Assembly (NCBI RefSeq): GCF_900747795.2 | Contig: NC_041395.2 | Coordinates: forward strand, 33,427,632-33,491,631 | Reading direction: 5' to 3' | DNA: 64,000 nucleotides | Source: Erpetoichthys calabaricus | Lineage: Eukaryota; Chordata; Cladistia; Polypteriformes; Polypteridae | Part shown: positions 1 to 11,158 of the stretch, piece by piece | Layout of the letters: every line of letters begins with the position of its first letter | How positions within the stretch are numbered: position 1 is the stretch's first letter | Notes under the pieces: generated by a model | Told to the model about the DNA's origin: nothing | The model's input: only the letters and a program-made list of their open reading frames with translations | Database searches by the model: none | Position numbers and translations under genes: made by a program

Positions 1-317
1 GGCTTTGTGGTTATGCAGGGAAATGCAGGCTTAGCTACTGAGGAGCTTTCATCTTTCATATGAACAACAGTCTGACAAAACAGTCAACTTGCCCTCTTTG
101 TTTCTATACTTAATTAAAGATAATATCATACATGACAGAATTTTGATGTGTATTTTGGGTTAAAAAGTATTATTTAAAAAAAATTATAACATTCATTTTT
201 AATTACATTTTATAACTTAGCAAAACACTAATCATAAAAATAAAAACACTTTAGGCAAGTTGTGAGAAGGATAGGAAGGAAATTGTTTCTAACATTTGAT
301 AGAAAGGCTTTTAGTCA

Positions 318-356
318 GGATTTTATGTAAACAGTAACAAGAAGTTCTTCACTGTG
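318..356 (-). promoter_or_regulatory. 23-bp recombination signal sequence of V1
   Basis: On the minus strand the heptamer CACAGTG (350-356) abuts the V exon. A spacer of exactly 23 bp (327-349) and the nonamer ATAAAATCC (318-326) follow. The heptamer is a perfect consensus; the nonamer differs from ACAAAAACC at two positions. A 23-bp spacer fits heavy-chain or lambda V segments and excludes a kappa-type V, which has a 12-bp spacer. Confidence 0.93.
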
Positions 357-829
357 CCTGCAGCACAATAATATTTGGCTGTGTCTTCAGTTTTGAGGCT
401 GCTCATGTCCAAATACAGAGCCTGTTTAGAATTGTCTCTGGAGATTGTAAATCGTCCTTTAATGCTGCTGGCGTAGTGTGTAGTACTGCTGTCAGGGGTA
501 ATAGCAGCCAGCCATTCAAGTCCTTTTCCTGGCTCTTGTCTAATCCAGCTCAAGAGGTAAGCAGTAATGGTATCCCCATCACTGTCCTGTCCTGAACCAT
601 GGCAGGTCAGTCGCAGAGACTCTCCAGGATTTTTGACCTCACTACTTTTTTGGGTCAAGACAATATCTGACTGGACACCTAAAAAAACAAAAAAGAGAAT
701 TGGAAAAATGTGTGATCTAATGCCAGAATACAGGGTATTAAAAATAATAAAGGGCAAAGCAAAAATACAAAAGAATCACGACTTACATGATAAAACGGCC
801 ATAAAAATCAAAATACACAGAGTCTCCAT
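357..829 (-). CDS. IGHV: Immunoglobulin heavy-type V segment V1, apparently functional
   Basis: This germline V segment supplies the variable domain of an antigen receptor after V(D)J joining. The leader exon is 787-829 (ATG at 829, 14 codons plus one base, [14 protein letters not shown]; an in-frame ATG at 835 is an alternative start). A GTAAGT donor, a 108-bp intron and a TTTTTTTAG acceptor follow. The V exon is 357-678 (322 bp) and opens [10 protein letters not shown]. Canonical residues are present: first Cys (LTC), core Trp ([14 protein letters not shown]), [10 protein letters not shown], and second Cys (EDTAKYYC). CDR1 is long and contains GQDSDGDT. The exon ends three residues after the second Cys, directly at an RSS heptamer. 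No stop or frameshift is seen. The heavy-chain call rests on the framework and the 23-bp spacer; a VH-delta segment of a TCR locus cannot be excluded. Downstream D/J/C should lie at lower coordinates. Confidence 0.93.
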
Positions 830-888
830 AACCATTGTTGAGTGTGAGAAAGAAAGCACTAAAGATACAGTCGGAGTGACCTGACAGA

Positions 889-924
889 GTTTATATGACA
901 AAAACAAAACCACTGTATTTGCAT
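889..924 (-). promoter_or_regulatory. Octamer and TATA-like promoter of V1
   Basis: A perfect Ig octamer ATGCAAAT (minus strand, 917-924) lies about 88 bp upstream of the leader ATG. A TATA-like CATATAAAC (about 889-897) lies between them. This is the standard V-gene promoter arrangement bound by Oct-1/Oct-2, and the same layout recurs at V2 and V4. Confidence 0.88.
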
Positions 925-1647
925 AATGTATGCATGACATATGAAGGGAATATTTAAGAACTTATAATTCATATAACAGGAGTAAAGATAATTCCCTTTT
1001 GTAATAGCTTATATAATTTTCTTGTGAATTGTCAAAGTGTTTATAGACACTAATTTCCTACATTGCTCAGATGCCAGAGAGAAATGAACAATAATGAAGG
1101 GCATACATATTTAACATAATTGAGAGATTTGCTCTTTTTGAGTTAAACCATATAAGCTTTTAAATGTATACAATTCATGTGTCTTTATTTATTTTCAACA
1201 TCTATGTACAAGCTGCAGGAAGAGTCAGAATTAGGAGAAATATCCAAAATGGATGGATTGCTCAGCCTCTCATTTTTGTCAATTTTTGGACAGTAAATAC
1301 TTGTTGGTATTTTTGGAAAAACTGTAAAATTGTGAAATTTCATATCACCTTCATATTAGCAACCCACAGTGATTTTTTTCCATTTCGTATAAGCACTGTG
1401 TGATGCGTGTTCTTCATATGAAAAACATGCTCATGGTAAACTAGACAAGACTAGATTAAATACTGTAAGTGACTGAAGGAGCTAAATAGAAAGTAGGTCA
1501 ATAGAGCAAGCAGAACCAGGGAAGACAACACAGGGCTCCATATACAGTACATTGTTGATACATTCAGTGGACTTTACAATATGAGTAACACTGATCACTG
1601 ACCACTATATGTCTGCTTGTTGAACATACTTTATATTTTAGGATTAT
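925..1647. other. Conserved 5' flank of V1
   Basis: No gene is seen. Short blocks here recur upstream of V4 and V5: TTGCTCTTTTTGAGT near 1131 (also near 41700), and a GGAAGAGTCA ... GGAGAAATA block near 1218 (also near 42140 and 49805). The flank therefore belongs to the duplicated V unit and is not unique DNA. Confidence 0.6.
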
Positions 1648-1658
1648 ATAGAATTATA

Positions 1659-2019
1659 GGCGGCACGGTGGCGCAGTGGGTAGCGCTGCTGCCTCGCAGT
1701 TGGGAGACCTGGGGACCTGGGTTTGCTTCCTGGGTCCTCCCTGCGTAGAGTTTGCATGTTCTCCTCGTGTCTGCGTGGGTTTCCTCCGGGGCGCTCCGGT
1801 TTCCTCCCACAATCCAAAGACATGCAGGTTAGGTGGATTGGCGATTCTAAATTGGCCCTAGTGTGTGCTTGGTGTGTGGGTGTGTTTGTGTGTGTCCTGC
1901 GGTGGGTTGGCACCCTGCCCGGGATTGGTTCCCTGCCTTGTGCCCTGTGTTGGCTGGGATTGGCTCCAGCAGACCCCCGTGACCCTGTGTTGGGATTCAG
2001 CGGGTTGGAAAATGGATGG
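1659..2019 (+). mobile_element. Full-length V-SINE
   Basis: A tRNA-derived head (GGCGGCACGGTGGCGCAGTG) is followed by the conserved central V domain (GTTTGCATGTTCTCC, then the CCTCCGGG and CCAAAGACATGCAGG segments) and an ATGG-repeat tail. It is flanked by an 11-bp target-site duplication ATAGAATTATA (1648-1658 and 2020-2030). Members of the V-SINE superfamily, such as zebrafish DANA, share the central domain. The near-perfect duplication suggests a fairly young insertion. Long open frames across it are SINE artefacts. Confidence 0.92.
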
Positions 2020-2030
2020 ATAGAATTATA

Positions 2031-4480
2031 GCTCATACTGACAGAACAAGGCAGGAACCTATCCAGGATGGTACACTGGTCTGTGGCAGAAAACATTCCC
2101 CTACATACCCACAAGATGGAGATCGAAATCTGAAACAGCATCATCACAGCACTAACCACAGTGCCACCTCGGAACAAATAATTTGACTAATTAATATATA
2201 ATCCAAAGAGTTTTGCTTTGGTGTAAATTATTTCTGTGGATCAAACTAGCTTTTTAGGATCGCTCAGTTCTTTATGAATAATTGAAGAATAGTACATTTC
2301 TTTTTTACAAAACAAAAGAGTACTGTTGTTATAAAATAACCACTATAGTGATTAAAACATGAGTCATGATCTTAGTTGTGATCCTCATTTTTGTTTAACT
2401 GAATTAAAATACAGCAAAAATATCTGAAATGACACCACTGATAGTGTGCTCTTTAAAAGACACTATTCAAATAAATTGTCATTGAAACACCAATGTGGGA
2501 TGAGATTAGAGTTGTCAGTCAAACTAACATGTGCTTCCTTGGAATCTGATAAAAGGAGATAAAGTGAATGTGCATGTGCTCCATAGAGAGCGGCAAAGCC
2601 AGGAATTGAGGTGTTTTTATATTTACCAGAAGATGACCTACAGCACAAGCAAGGATGAGTGCCAGGAGTAAAACCAAAACTAAACAAAATAATCAACTTA
2701 CTTGCTCCAACTAAATTAAACTTCATCATTATTTATCTGGTGGTATGAATTTCCTTCTTGACCATTATCTTTATTTATATTTCATAACCAAAGAACCTTT
2801 TTTTTCTTCAAATCTAGCTACAGTACATTACCACCTTGTCAGAGAGCTGACCCATTCTTTAATTTTTGCATTTATAGTGGTTTGATCAATCACATCAGGG
2901 ATGTGTGGTCAGGGGAGACAGAGCCTCACATGTCATCATGAAAAGTAATAAAACTAATAATGATAACATAAAATATTTGGCACATGCTTGTTGCTGTCTC
3001 TCTGTATGTCGCCAATATAATGTTTGCAGACACATTTATTATACACCCTGACTTCCCACAGCCTGGCTAATATCTTTAATGAATGTGTGTGACATATTTA
3101 GTCTTGCTGATCGGACATAAAACTGAAGCGAAAAGGTACAAGGTGAGGCAGACAGTACCGTGCCATACAGAAGGGGGTAGATGTGAGCCCAACATGTGCT
3201 TGTTGCTGCTGTTTTTCTACGCAGAGGCACCAATAAGTTAGCGATAAAAAATATAAAATTTGCCTTGTACTCTGTGAAGACTCTCTGGAGAGTGCAGAAG
3301 CCCTTTTAAAAGCTAAATTATATTGAGGGATGTAAACTAACAGATGGGTCAAGGTCCTACTTGGGTGGCTAAAGCTGTCTCTCTGGTAGGGTTTTGGCAT
3401 TTTTGTGAGGTATGATGGGCACTCCTCTTCTTCATACTCCTTCAGATTGCTCTGTGAGTCACATTTATATAGTCATGTATTATTGTTATTGTCATGTTTT
3501 TCTTCTTCTTCCCCCCAAAGGCACAGATATCGGAGTTGACCAACTAAGCATTTTATAAATACTGTTCTATATACAGTATATATATAATTTGTATGTAACA
3601 AATAACATTTCATTTAATTTGATGATATTTGCTGTTCCATACTAAAAAAAGAGTACAGCTGGCACTGAGATGCATGGCGTTCTTAACTCCAATTTTGTTT
3701 GTTTCTCACATTCTTTTGCATAAAGAATGAACTGTGATATTATAATTGGGCAGCCATGCTATACCTTTATATACTGTTAATGAAGTACTGACAATTTGAA
3801 TCTGTTAATTTTTAAAAACTGTTACAATATGTCTCAAGAAAATGAAGAAGACTTTAAAAATTAGAAGGTATGTGCTGTTCGACTTCACTGCTAAACTGGT
3901 AATACAGGATGAAAGATTATGGTTTTCGTCACTCATGTTTTTGTTGTGTTTTGTCTACATACCATGAGACTGTAGTCTTGAGCACAATAATAAATTCAAG
4001 TGCTTTCTGTCACCAAATATTGTTATCCACACTCTAGTTTCTCTGTCTCCTGTTCTTTTCAAATAACTCTTTATTGAAGTACGGTAATGTTCAGCCCATT
4101 CTACCTTTTAAACCAGGACACAGATGAACCCAATTTACTGGATAGCTACTTATTCAGAATCTGGATGCCTGACACATCAGCTTTAAGAACTTTACTGTAG
4201 TTTTAGGTGTGATCGGATATATTGTGATAAACACCTGCTGCATTTGCCACATCTTTCTGGCTGGCTGTCTGTCTATTTATCTGTCCACATGAAACAACTA
4301 ACTAGTTTATGACTAGTTTAATTGAATTTTGGCATAGTTATTCTTCTTATATCTCAAATACAGCATGTTGCAACAAAATTTTGTAAAATCAAAATCTCAT
4401 ATTTAAAAGCACTGACAAATACACAATCTTATCCAACTTCTGACAGCAAAAAGCATCACCAACACAAGTTACTTGAACAC
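2031..4480. other. Intergenic, no gene recognised
   Basis: Positions 2031-2110 carry an old repeat (a block like AGAACAAGGCAGGAACC) that also occurs upstream of V2, V4 and V5, so it probably marks the outer edge of the V duplication unit. Positions 2890-3430 look repeat-like, with a GAGACAGAGCCTCACATGTC segment I cannot assign. The rest is AT-rich, with short open frames that resemble no protein I recognise. Confidence 0.4.
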
Positions 4481-4483
4481 CAG

Positions 4484-6662
4484 CGGCCTCATGCATAACG
4501 CCGTCTTTAGAATTCGCACTATAACATGACGTAAGAACAAAAGCCGAAATGCGCTTACGCAGAAAAAAATCCAGATGCATAAATCTGTGCGTTCGCCAAC
4601 TCCCATGTTCTTCCGCTATATAAATCCCAGTCAGCATGAAAAGTAACGCTCGTGCACGCGCCTGCTGTCCTGCCCCAACTTCTCCCAGAATTACGCCTCT
4701 TTGAATATGCAAATCAATATAAATAGCCCTTAAGCTCAGCGTTCTGTGAAAAGACAATGGGAAACGTACGGGGGAAAATAGAATCTCAGCGAATACCAAG
4801 TGGAGGCAAAGAAAAACATACTATTTGTTGGTTTAAACAGTGATATAATTAACAAAAGGAAGTTGATCGAGTGACATAGCGTGTCAGAGAAACTCGAAAG
4901 CACAAGTTCACAAAGTCGCACAGTGCCCGAAATAAAAAAGAAGTTGCATATCAAAGTCGCCGTGAAAAGGCGAGTCGTAGCTAACCGTCTGAGTGTCATA
5001 TGAAAGCTTATTAGGGTACAGAGAAAAAAAAAAGGCACACAGTGGGGAAAAAGCATGAAATGTTAACTTTAATCTCGAGATTTCCACTTTAATCACGTAG
5101 TTTATTTTCTCATTAAAGTAGAACATCATAAACTTAATCTTAAAATCGTTTAATTTACTAGTTTCTCAAAATCCATCGTAACTAAAGTAGCATGTTAAAT
5201 GCTTTGTTTTGTATTTGATCTTCTACGTGCTCTGTGTGTGTGAATCACTACGTGCTTCTTAAACCGGCATTCTCTACCTCCGACAGGACACAGAATCCAT
5301 TACATTCATGATATTACAGCTCTCTGAATAAACTAAAATACTGAGATGTATACGTGATATCATTTTCTTGATGATAGGAGTTAAAGCATGTTATTAAACA
5401 TGGGAACACGGTGGCGCAGTGATTCTTTATGTCTCACACAAGATGCTTGCTGCGCCGTGTGCGACCTTCGATGAAATAATTACAGCAGTACTGTCTATTT
5501 CAAATGTACTAACCTCCAATTCCTGTCCTTTCTTTTCTTTCTCCAAATACCCAATTGCCACGCAATCAGCTCTGTAATAGACGTTACACCATCTGTAAGC
5601 TTATAACGCCGATTCTTCAAAACTTTTAAGGAACATTGAAATATCTGCGTAGTACATGTTTAATTATTCTATCCTTCACGCCAGTCCCAGTGAAGCATAC
5701 AGTGCGAGGCAGGAACAATCCATGAACGGAGTACCAGAACCTTCCTAGCGTAGCGACACCATGTCCTTTAATTATTAACAATATAGATTATTTAAATAAA
5801 ATTAAAGTTTTATCTGTATAATATAATAAACATACAGTATTTTGCTGCATTTCATCTTAAAAATGATATCATCATCATATGTAAATACACGCTTTATAAA
5901 GTGGCTCAGGTTGTGCAATATTATAACTGTATCACAAGTTTATAGGGAGGTGATTGTACTAATAAGTACAAACAGTTCAACAAAGAGCAGTTGATGGAGT
6001 GATTGATTGCGTTTAGAGCTCTTGGGATGAAACTCTTTCTGAACCGCGAGGTCTGTACAGTAAAGGTTTTGAAGCATTTGCCGTGTGAGAAGCAGTTCAA
6101 ATAGGAAGCATGGCTAAGGCAGCGTGTGCTTGATGCTGTATACCGATAATTCTCTTTCCGATCAGCTTCTCCGAGTGGTGCAGTGAGAGTAATATGGAAA
6201 AAGATGATCCGCTGTGGCAACCCGTCCGATATGCTGTGGCAGCCCGTAACAGGAGCAGCTGAAAGAAGAAGGTGGTGCAGTGAGAATAACAATGCTAAAG
6301 CAGTTATGGTATTTAAAATAGTTTGACCATTCTGTGGACCATTATATTGTTACGGGTTAATTACTTTCAGATGCATTAAACTAATAAACAATATGCGGTT
6401 AATTTCAGCGTATTTATAAAGCCGCGTCAGGGATGTGCATCTGAAAAAGAAAGATAAACTACACAGGAACAGTAGCATTGCTTTGATGCTGGGTGCCGCC
6501 AGTCTGTAAAACCGAGCGGAGAACTTGCATACGACAGGGTATGAGCTACCGTGGAAATATGCGTGGCTTTATGCCAAGTTTAGGTTTTACACATCACGAT
6601 TTGAACATGGAAATGTTCTTACGCAACATTTCTGTGCATACGCACCTTTATACATGAGGCCC
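4484..6662. mobile_element. Non-autonomous Harbinger-like DNA transposon
   Basis: The ends are imperfect inverted repeats. The left end reads CGGCCTCATGCATAA; the right end, reverse-complemented, reads GGGCCTCATGTATAA. Both continue into CGTAAGAACA-type motifs. A 3-bp CAG flanks both sides (4481-4483 and 6663-6665). GGCCTCAT(G/T)TATAA termini with alternating CGTACGCA motifs are typical of abundant fish PIF/Harbinger elements. The 2.2-kb interior has no recognisable transposase. A SINE-head-like scrap (ACACGGTGGCGCAGTG) lies near 5406. The superfamily is assigned from termini only. Confidence 0.6.
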
Positions 6663-7210
6663 CAGGAGAGGTGAGTATGCACATGCTAAGTAAGAAAGTT
6701 AACCAAGATCAGAAAAAGTCACTTGTCTACAAATCATTTTAAGAGGAAAGGAATTATGTAAGCATCGTTCTGTAAACACAGAGTGAACAAATATGCACTC
6801 AACATTTACATTATACTAAAAAACAATCTCAAGGCTGAAATACCTGCACATTATAGTAATTAAGTACTTCTCTGACATTATCATTTATAAGCAAAGCTTA
6901 TGTTACATGCTTTTGCCACAAATACTTGGAAAATATAATTTTGGATTATTGTTTCCCTATTTTGAGGGTCATTTTATGTGATTATAATATAGTATTACTA
7001 CAAGACACTGTTTTGAGTGATTTGTTTGATGGTTGCTAGGCAGTTGCTAACAGCAGTGTCAGAGGTTACAAATCAAGTGAATTTAGCAGTCAAATGATAT
7101 AAAGAGTATAAAGGGTAACAGTACATAGAGACCTCTTTTGGATCACTTCCTTCATCTAATTTTGCAGTTTCCACAAAGAATTACAAGGTTCATTCATGAT
7201 TCCTTTTTGT

Positions 7211-7710
7211 TTAAGCTTAAGTTGATGTACTTGGATGGGAGACCAACCAGAAAAAACTCAGGTTGCTGCTGGAAGAACTGTTGGCATGGCCAGCAGGGGG
7301 CACTTACCCTGTGATCTGAGTATGGATCCTATTGCCCCTGTACAGTGACATGAATACTGTGCTGCAAAATTGGTACCGTCCTTCAGATGATACATAAAAC
7401 CAAGGTCCTTAATCTCTGTGGTCATAAAAGATCCCTGGTCATCCTTCGTAAAGAGTAGGGTGTATCCCGATGTCCTGGCTAAATTGCCCACCAAGGCCTA
7501 GTTATTCTGGCCCACTAATCATCCCCAGTCTCTAATTGGCTCTCTGTCCAACCACTTCACCACCTAAAAGCTAATGTGTGTTGAGTGTACTGGCGCAAAA
7601 ATGGCTGCTGTCACATCATCCAGGTGGATGCTGCCATTATTGGTCATTGAATGGGCTTCGCACTCACTATGTAAAGCACTTTGAGTAGTTATTATTATTA
7701 TTATTACTAC
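7211..7710 (+). mobile_element. 5S rRNA-derived SINE (SINE3 type) with L2-like tail
   Basis: The head contains GTACTTGGATGGGAGACC (7227-7244), the 3' internal region of 5S rRNA. The body has the CCAGCAGGGGGCACT and GTCCTTCAGATGA segments typical of the fish 5S SINE. The end, TGTAAAGCACTTTGAGTAG followed by an ATT repeat, resembles the L2 LINE tail at 14829-14880. It is old and diverged, and codes for nothing. Confidence 0.8.
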
Positions 7711-7862
7711 ATTATGGCTTCTTAAGGCTTCTAGTTATGGGGTATGTCAGATTTGCCATCCACAGTCACTGATCTTGTCACTAGACTATGTCATTTTAAA
7801 TGACTAAAAATAGCTGTCCATGTCATGTTTTCCAGCTGAGTGATGTCTTTCTAGCTCAGTCC

Positions 7863-8181
7863 TGTGTGGCACAATGGTGCAGTAATAGCGCTGCTGTCTT
7901 GAAGTAAGGAGACGAAGATTTACACCCTTGGTCCCCCCTACATCGAGTTTGCATGTTCTCCCCAGGTCTGTATGGATTTCCTCCCAGAGTGTAAAGACAT
8001 GCAGGTTAGTTGGATTGGCGATACTAAATTGGCCATAGTTCATGACTGGAGTGTGGGTGTGTGTTTGCACTGTGATGGACTGGTGCCCTTTCCGTGGTTT
8101 GTTCCTAACTTGAATCCTATGCTGGCTGGGATGTGCTCCAGCATCCCCTTCAACCCTGTTCTGGACCGAGTGGTTTAAGAA
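7863..8181 (+). mobile_element. Old, diverged V-SINE
   Basis: The head (GGCACAATGGTGCAGTAATAG), the V domain (GAGTTTGCATGTTCTCCCC, then AAAGACATGCAGGTTAG) and a degraded 3' part (TGCTGGGATGTGCTCCAGCA) are recognisable with many substitutions. The ATGG tail is lost and no duplication is evident. It is clearly older than the copies at 1659, 37596, 41785 and 57984. Confidence 0.82.
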
Positions 8182-9423
8182 ATGACTGAGAAATTATCAG
8201 TAGTTCCAAGATCTACCTGCATTATTGAAAGTATATTGTCTGTCCAGTAAAAAAATTATTTAAAAAGAAAAAACAATTTATTATCCTTTTAATATTATAC
8301 TGTATCTATTTTATAGAGTAGGACAATTTGTAATCAAGAATAGGTGAGCAAGGTGGTGTAGTGACACTGGCACTGACCTTTTAAACCATTGTTTCAGGTA
8401 TAATTCCCATGTTGCCTCACTCTGTGCTCCAATTATAAAAAAAAATATCTGCAGACTTTTGTAATCTATTCTGATTTTGTGAAATTGATTGGGGAAAGGC
8501 AAATATACAGTAATAGAAAAAACATGTCATAATTTATCTCAGGCTAAACAGGCTGGGAGTATAGGGAAAAATACTGAAAGGGGCCATAAGAATTTTAAAT
8601 GCTCTCTAGGAGTGTCAGTCCCGGGTAAGAATGTTATCGTGGAGGAAGATAGAGGGTCATTCTCATTTATCTCCTGGGGTTGGTGGTGCAGTATAAAATG
8701 AGACAGTTGGGGGAAATGGTAAAAGAAGAATAAAGAACCCTGTAAAATTTTAATTTCCCCTAGAAAAGAAATAATATCTATCTATCTGGCAACCATTATA
8801 CGGGAAACTTATCACTCTACCATCTGAGGACTTAAAATAAATATGTCTGTCAATCTTGGCTTCAAAACTCTATACTGGAGTTCGAGGTCTTGGTCAATGC
8901 ACAAATTACATCTTGGCTATTTAAACAGGGAAATCTTCCCTCCCTTGACTTTTGAATTTCATGCTTTCTTTACAACACACCCTTTATTACTTCTGTAGTA
9001 ATCATCTCTTTCGGAGGTAAGGCCTACTACACCTTTTACCTTTGGCAGAAAAGAAGGACTATGCATTCTCTGAATCACAAATTTAAAGCATTATGCTGTA
9101 ATTGGATTCTCTCTCAACAACGTACAACCCACTGAGCCTCCAGGACACAAACCCAAATCTGCACCGTGAATGGAGTGTATATAAAGAGTCTAAAGAACTC
9201 CATCTGCTCAAATGACTAAGCGATCTTCTAACTGCAAGGTTGCCTCTTCTTCATGGTCACAGGCGCTTTACAATACAATATACTGTATATGTTTTTCATT
9301 TTACTGTTGGTTTGTGTGAGATTCTGTACTGACATTTTTTATTTCTTTAGAACAGTATGTCACATTAATGCACATTTTTTGGCTTTGCTTTCAATAAGGA
9401 CAGAACACTACTTGATTTGGCTC
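8182..9423. other. Intergenic, no gene recognised
   Basis: Around 8340-8420 there is a faint SINE-like stretch (AAGGTGGTGTAGTGACACTGG) that I cannot classify. Around 8960-9000, ACACACCCTTTATTACTTCTG recurs near 40280, inside the V4 downstream flank. No coding or RNA gene is supported. Confidence 0.35.
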
Positions 9424-9431
9424 ATATAAAA

Positions 9432-10057
9432 CAGCGACTCACAAGTTCAGTCCTGAGGGCTCACTGCAGCTGCAGGGTTTTGCTCCAACCAGTTTCTCAG
9501 TCAGTCAGCCATTGCTATCTTTAATTGATCTCATTGCTTAATTAGAAGACCTGCTTTTTTCCTTTTATTTTGCATTTAGAAAAGTGCACTACAGTGTCAG
9601 ATTTACACTTATAAGAAATTATGATATATTTTTCTGTATCTTTAAATGATGACTTTGTTGTCTTTTAATTCACATTTTCTTTGGAGTTTGGTTTTTAATT
9701 GTATCTGAATACAGACAATTAATATTGAGCACAGCAGACACCAGCATTAATAACTATGAAATACTTCAGTGTTACCCACTTGGATGCTTATTAGTAAATA
9801 ATTGTCTCAATAACAAGAATATGAATGCATTTTTACCCATCCAGCATATACTATATAGATTCTTGTTGCATTCAGTAAAATAAAGCATAACCAATCTGTA
9901 ATTTATGAATATTTGTAAAAAAAACCAAAAACAAATAGAAACTGGGAATTAAAGGCTTGCTTAATTAAGGTCAAAGTCCAATTAAGAGAAGAACTGAGTT
10001 GGAATAAAAAACTGCAACCACATGGGGGCCCAAAGGACTGAATGTTGAGAACCACTG
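9432..10057. mobile_element. hAT-type MITE with 8-bp target duplication
   Basis: The terminal inverted repeats are about 60 bp. Both ends contain a TTCAGTCCT core, a GCTGCAGGGTTTTG- or GTTGCAGTTTTTT-type segment, and TCCAAC. The right end closes in GGTTCTCAACATTCAG when read inward. Flanking 8-mers ATATAAAA (9424-9431) and ATTTAAAA (10058-10065) match at seven of eight positions, as expected of hAT. There is no transposase inside. Confidence 0.75.
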
Positions 10058-10065
10058 ATTTAAAA

Positions 10066-11142
10066 GACCCCTAAGTACTAATGGCCAAATGAGGCTTCGT
10101 GAAGCAAGGAGGCTTTCCAGACCACTGAGACGCCAAAAGTTTCATTACTCAAAGCTTCGTTCAACAGCGCTCACTGCTGACACCTACTGCTAAAAGTATT
10201 ACATAGCAGCCAAATCAATTATCATGAGCCCTTAGTTATGGTGCCAAAAGTAATTACCAGAGCTAACACAGCCATTCTTCTGTTAACTCTGCAGTTATTG
10301 ACAGCAATGATAAAATGAAGTCATCTTTTTTGTTATGCAGACACACCCACACATTTCTTTATATATATATCTTTTATGGCAGTTTGATGGCCGAAGTCTC
10401 CAGGACTCTGAACAAATCCAAATCATATTACATGATTGTGGTAATGTGCTTCACTGGCATTACCAGCAACTAAATAAAATTAGTTTAGTGTCCTCTGCAG
10501 GACAGAGAGAGAGGCACTTGTTGGGAAATAAAAGGACAAAAAGGTATAAAGAAAGGAAAGTTGCCTTTTTCTTTTAGATAATGCAGAGAGACATCTTTGC
10601 TGACGATATTAGCACCTTTTCGGGAGTGTCACGGAGGGTCTCGTGTATAGTGAAAAGGTGGTCCTGCCATTGACCAGCCGGGATGGCACTGTCTGTCATC
10701 CACTCGTGCGCGTGCCTCCCACGACCTCATAAAACTAGAAGAGCAAAAGAAAGTGTGAAGCACCTTAATAATAGTTGGCCGCTATTTAGTAAAGGTATTT
10801 CGTGTTTGCAGTTGTCTGGGCTGTAGCCCAGGGAAGGAGGAAAAAAAATTAAAAATGCTTACTTTCACTTCTGGGAGAAGTACAAAAGCTGGCACAGCTA
10901 TGCATGCGCGTGGGCCGACTGCTCGAACTTTTATAGTATTTTTGCAGGACAGGAGATGCCACTTTTCTCAGACGCATTCACATCATTGCATGCCTACAGA
11001 GGGATGACATGGAACAGGTTAACTGGTTGGTGCCCAATACAGAAGGGAATTACAGCCACTAGAGGCTGTCTTCTGGCTAGATCTTGCTAACAGAAAGGTA
11101 CTTGGTAGAACTCCTTCTTGGCTTTACCAAGCACTTCGGCTT
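10066..11142. other. Intergenic with possible split L2 3' UTR
   Basis: Positions 10385-10432 match the start of the L2 3' UTR seen at 47885-47940 (GTCTCCAGGACTCT, then AAATCCAAATCATATT). The match then breaks off and appears to resume at 14043. A hAT-end-like segment (AAATGAGGCTTCGTGAAGC) lies near 10087. No gene is recognised. Confidence 0.4.
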
Positions 11143-11158
11143 GTGCCTTGATTATTGT

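Noticed and set aside
318-356. Kappa light-chain V interpretation, based on the DIVLTQ start
   Set aside because: Spacer is 23 bp and frameworks 2 and 3 are heavy-chain type; kappa V uses a 12-bp spacer.
567-884. Plus-strand open frame across V1
   Set aside because: It is the antisense of the V exon and leader intron; the minus strand has splice sites, promoter and RSS.
1644-2177. 177-codon minus-strand open frame and matching frames at 41745, 57963 and similar
   Set aside because: These lie across V-SINE copies and share the same SINE-derived sequence; not a protein family.
5398-5470. Possible SINE or tRNA at ACACGGTGGCGCAGTG
   Set aside because: Only the A-box-like part is present; no B box, V domain or tail follows.
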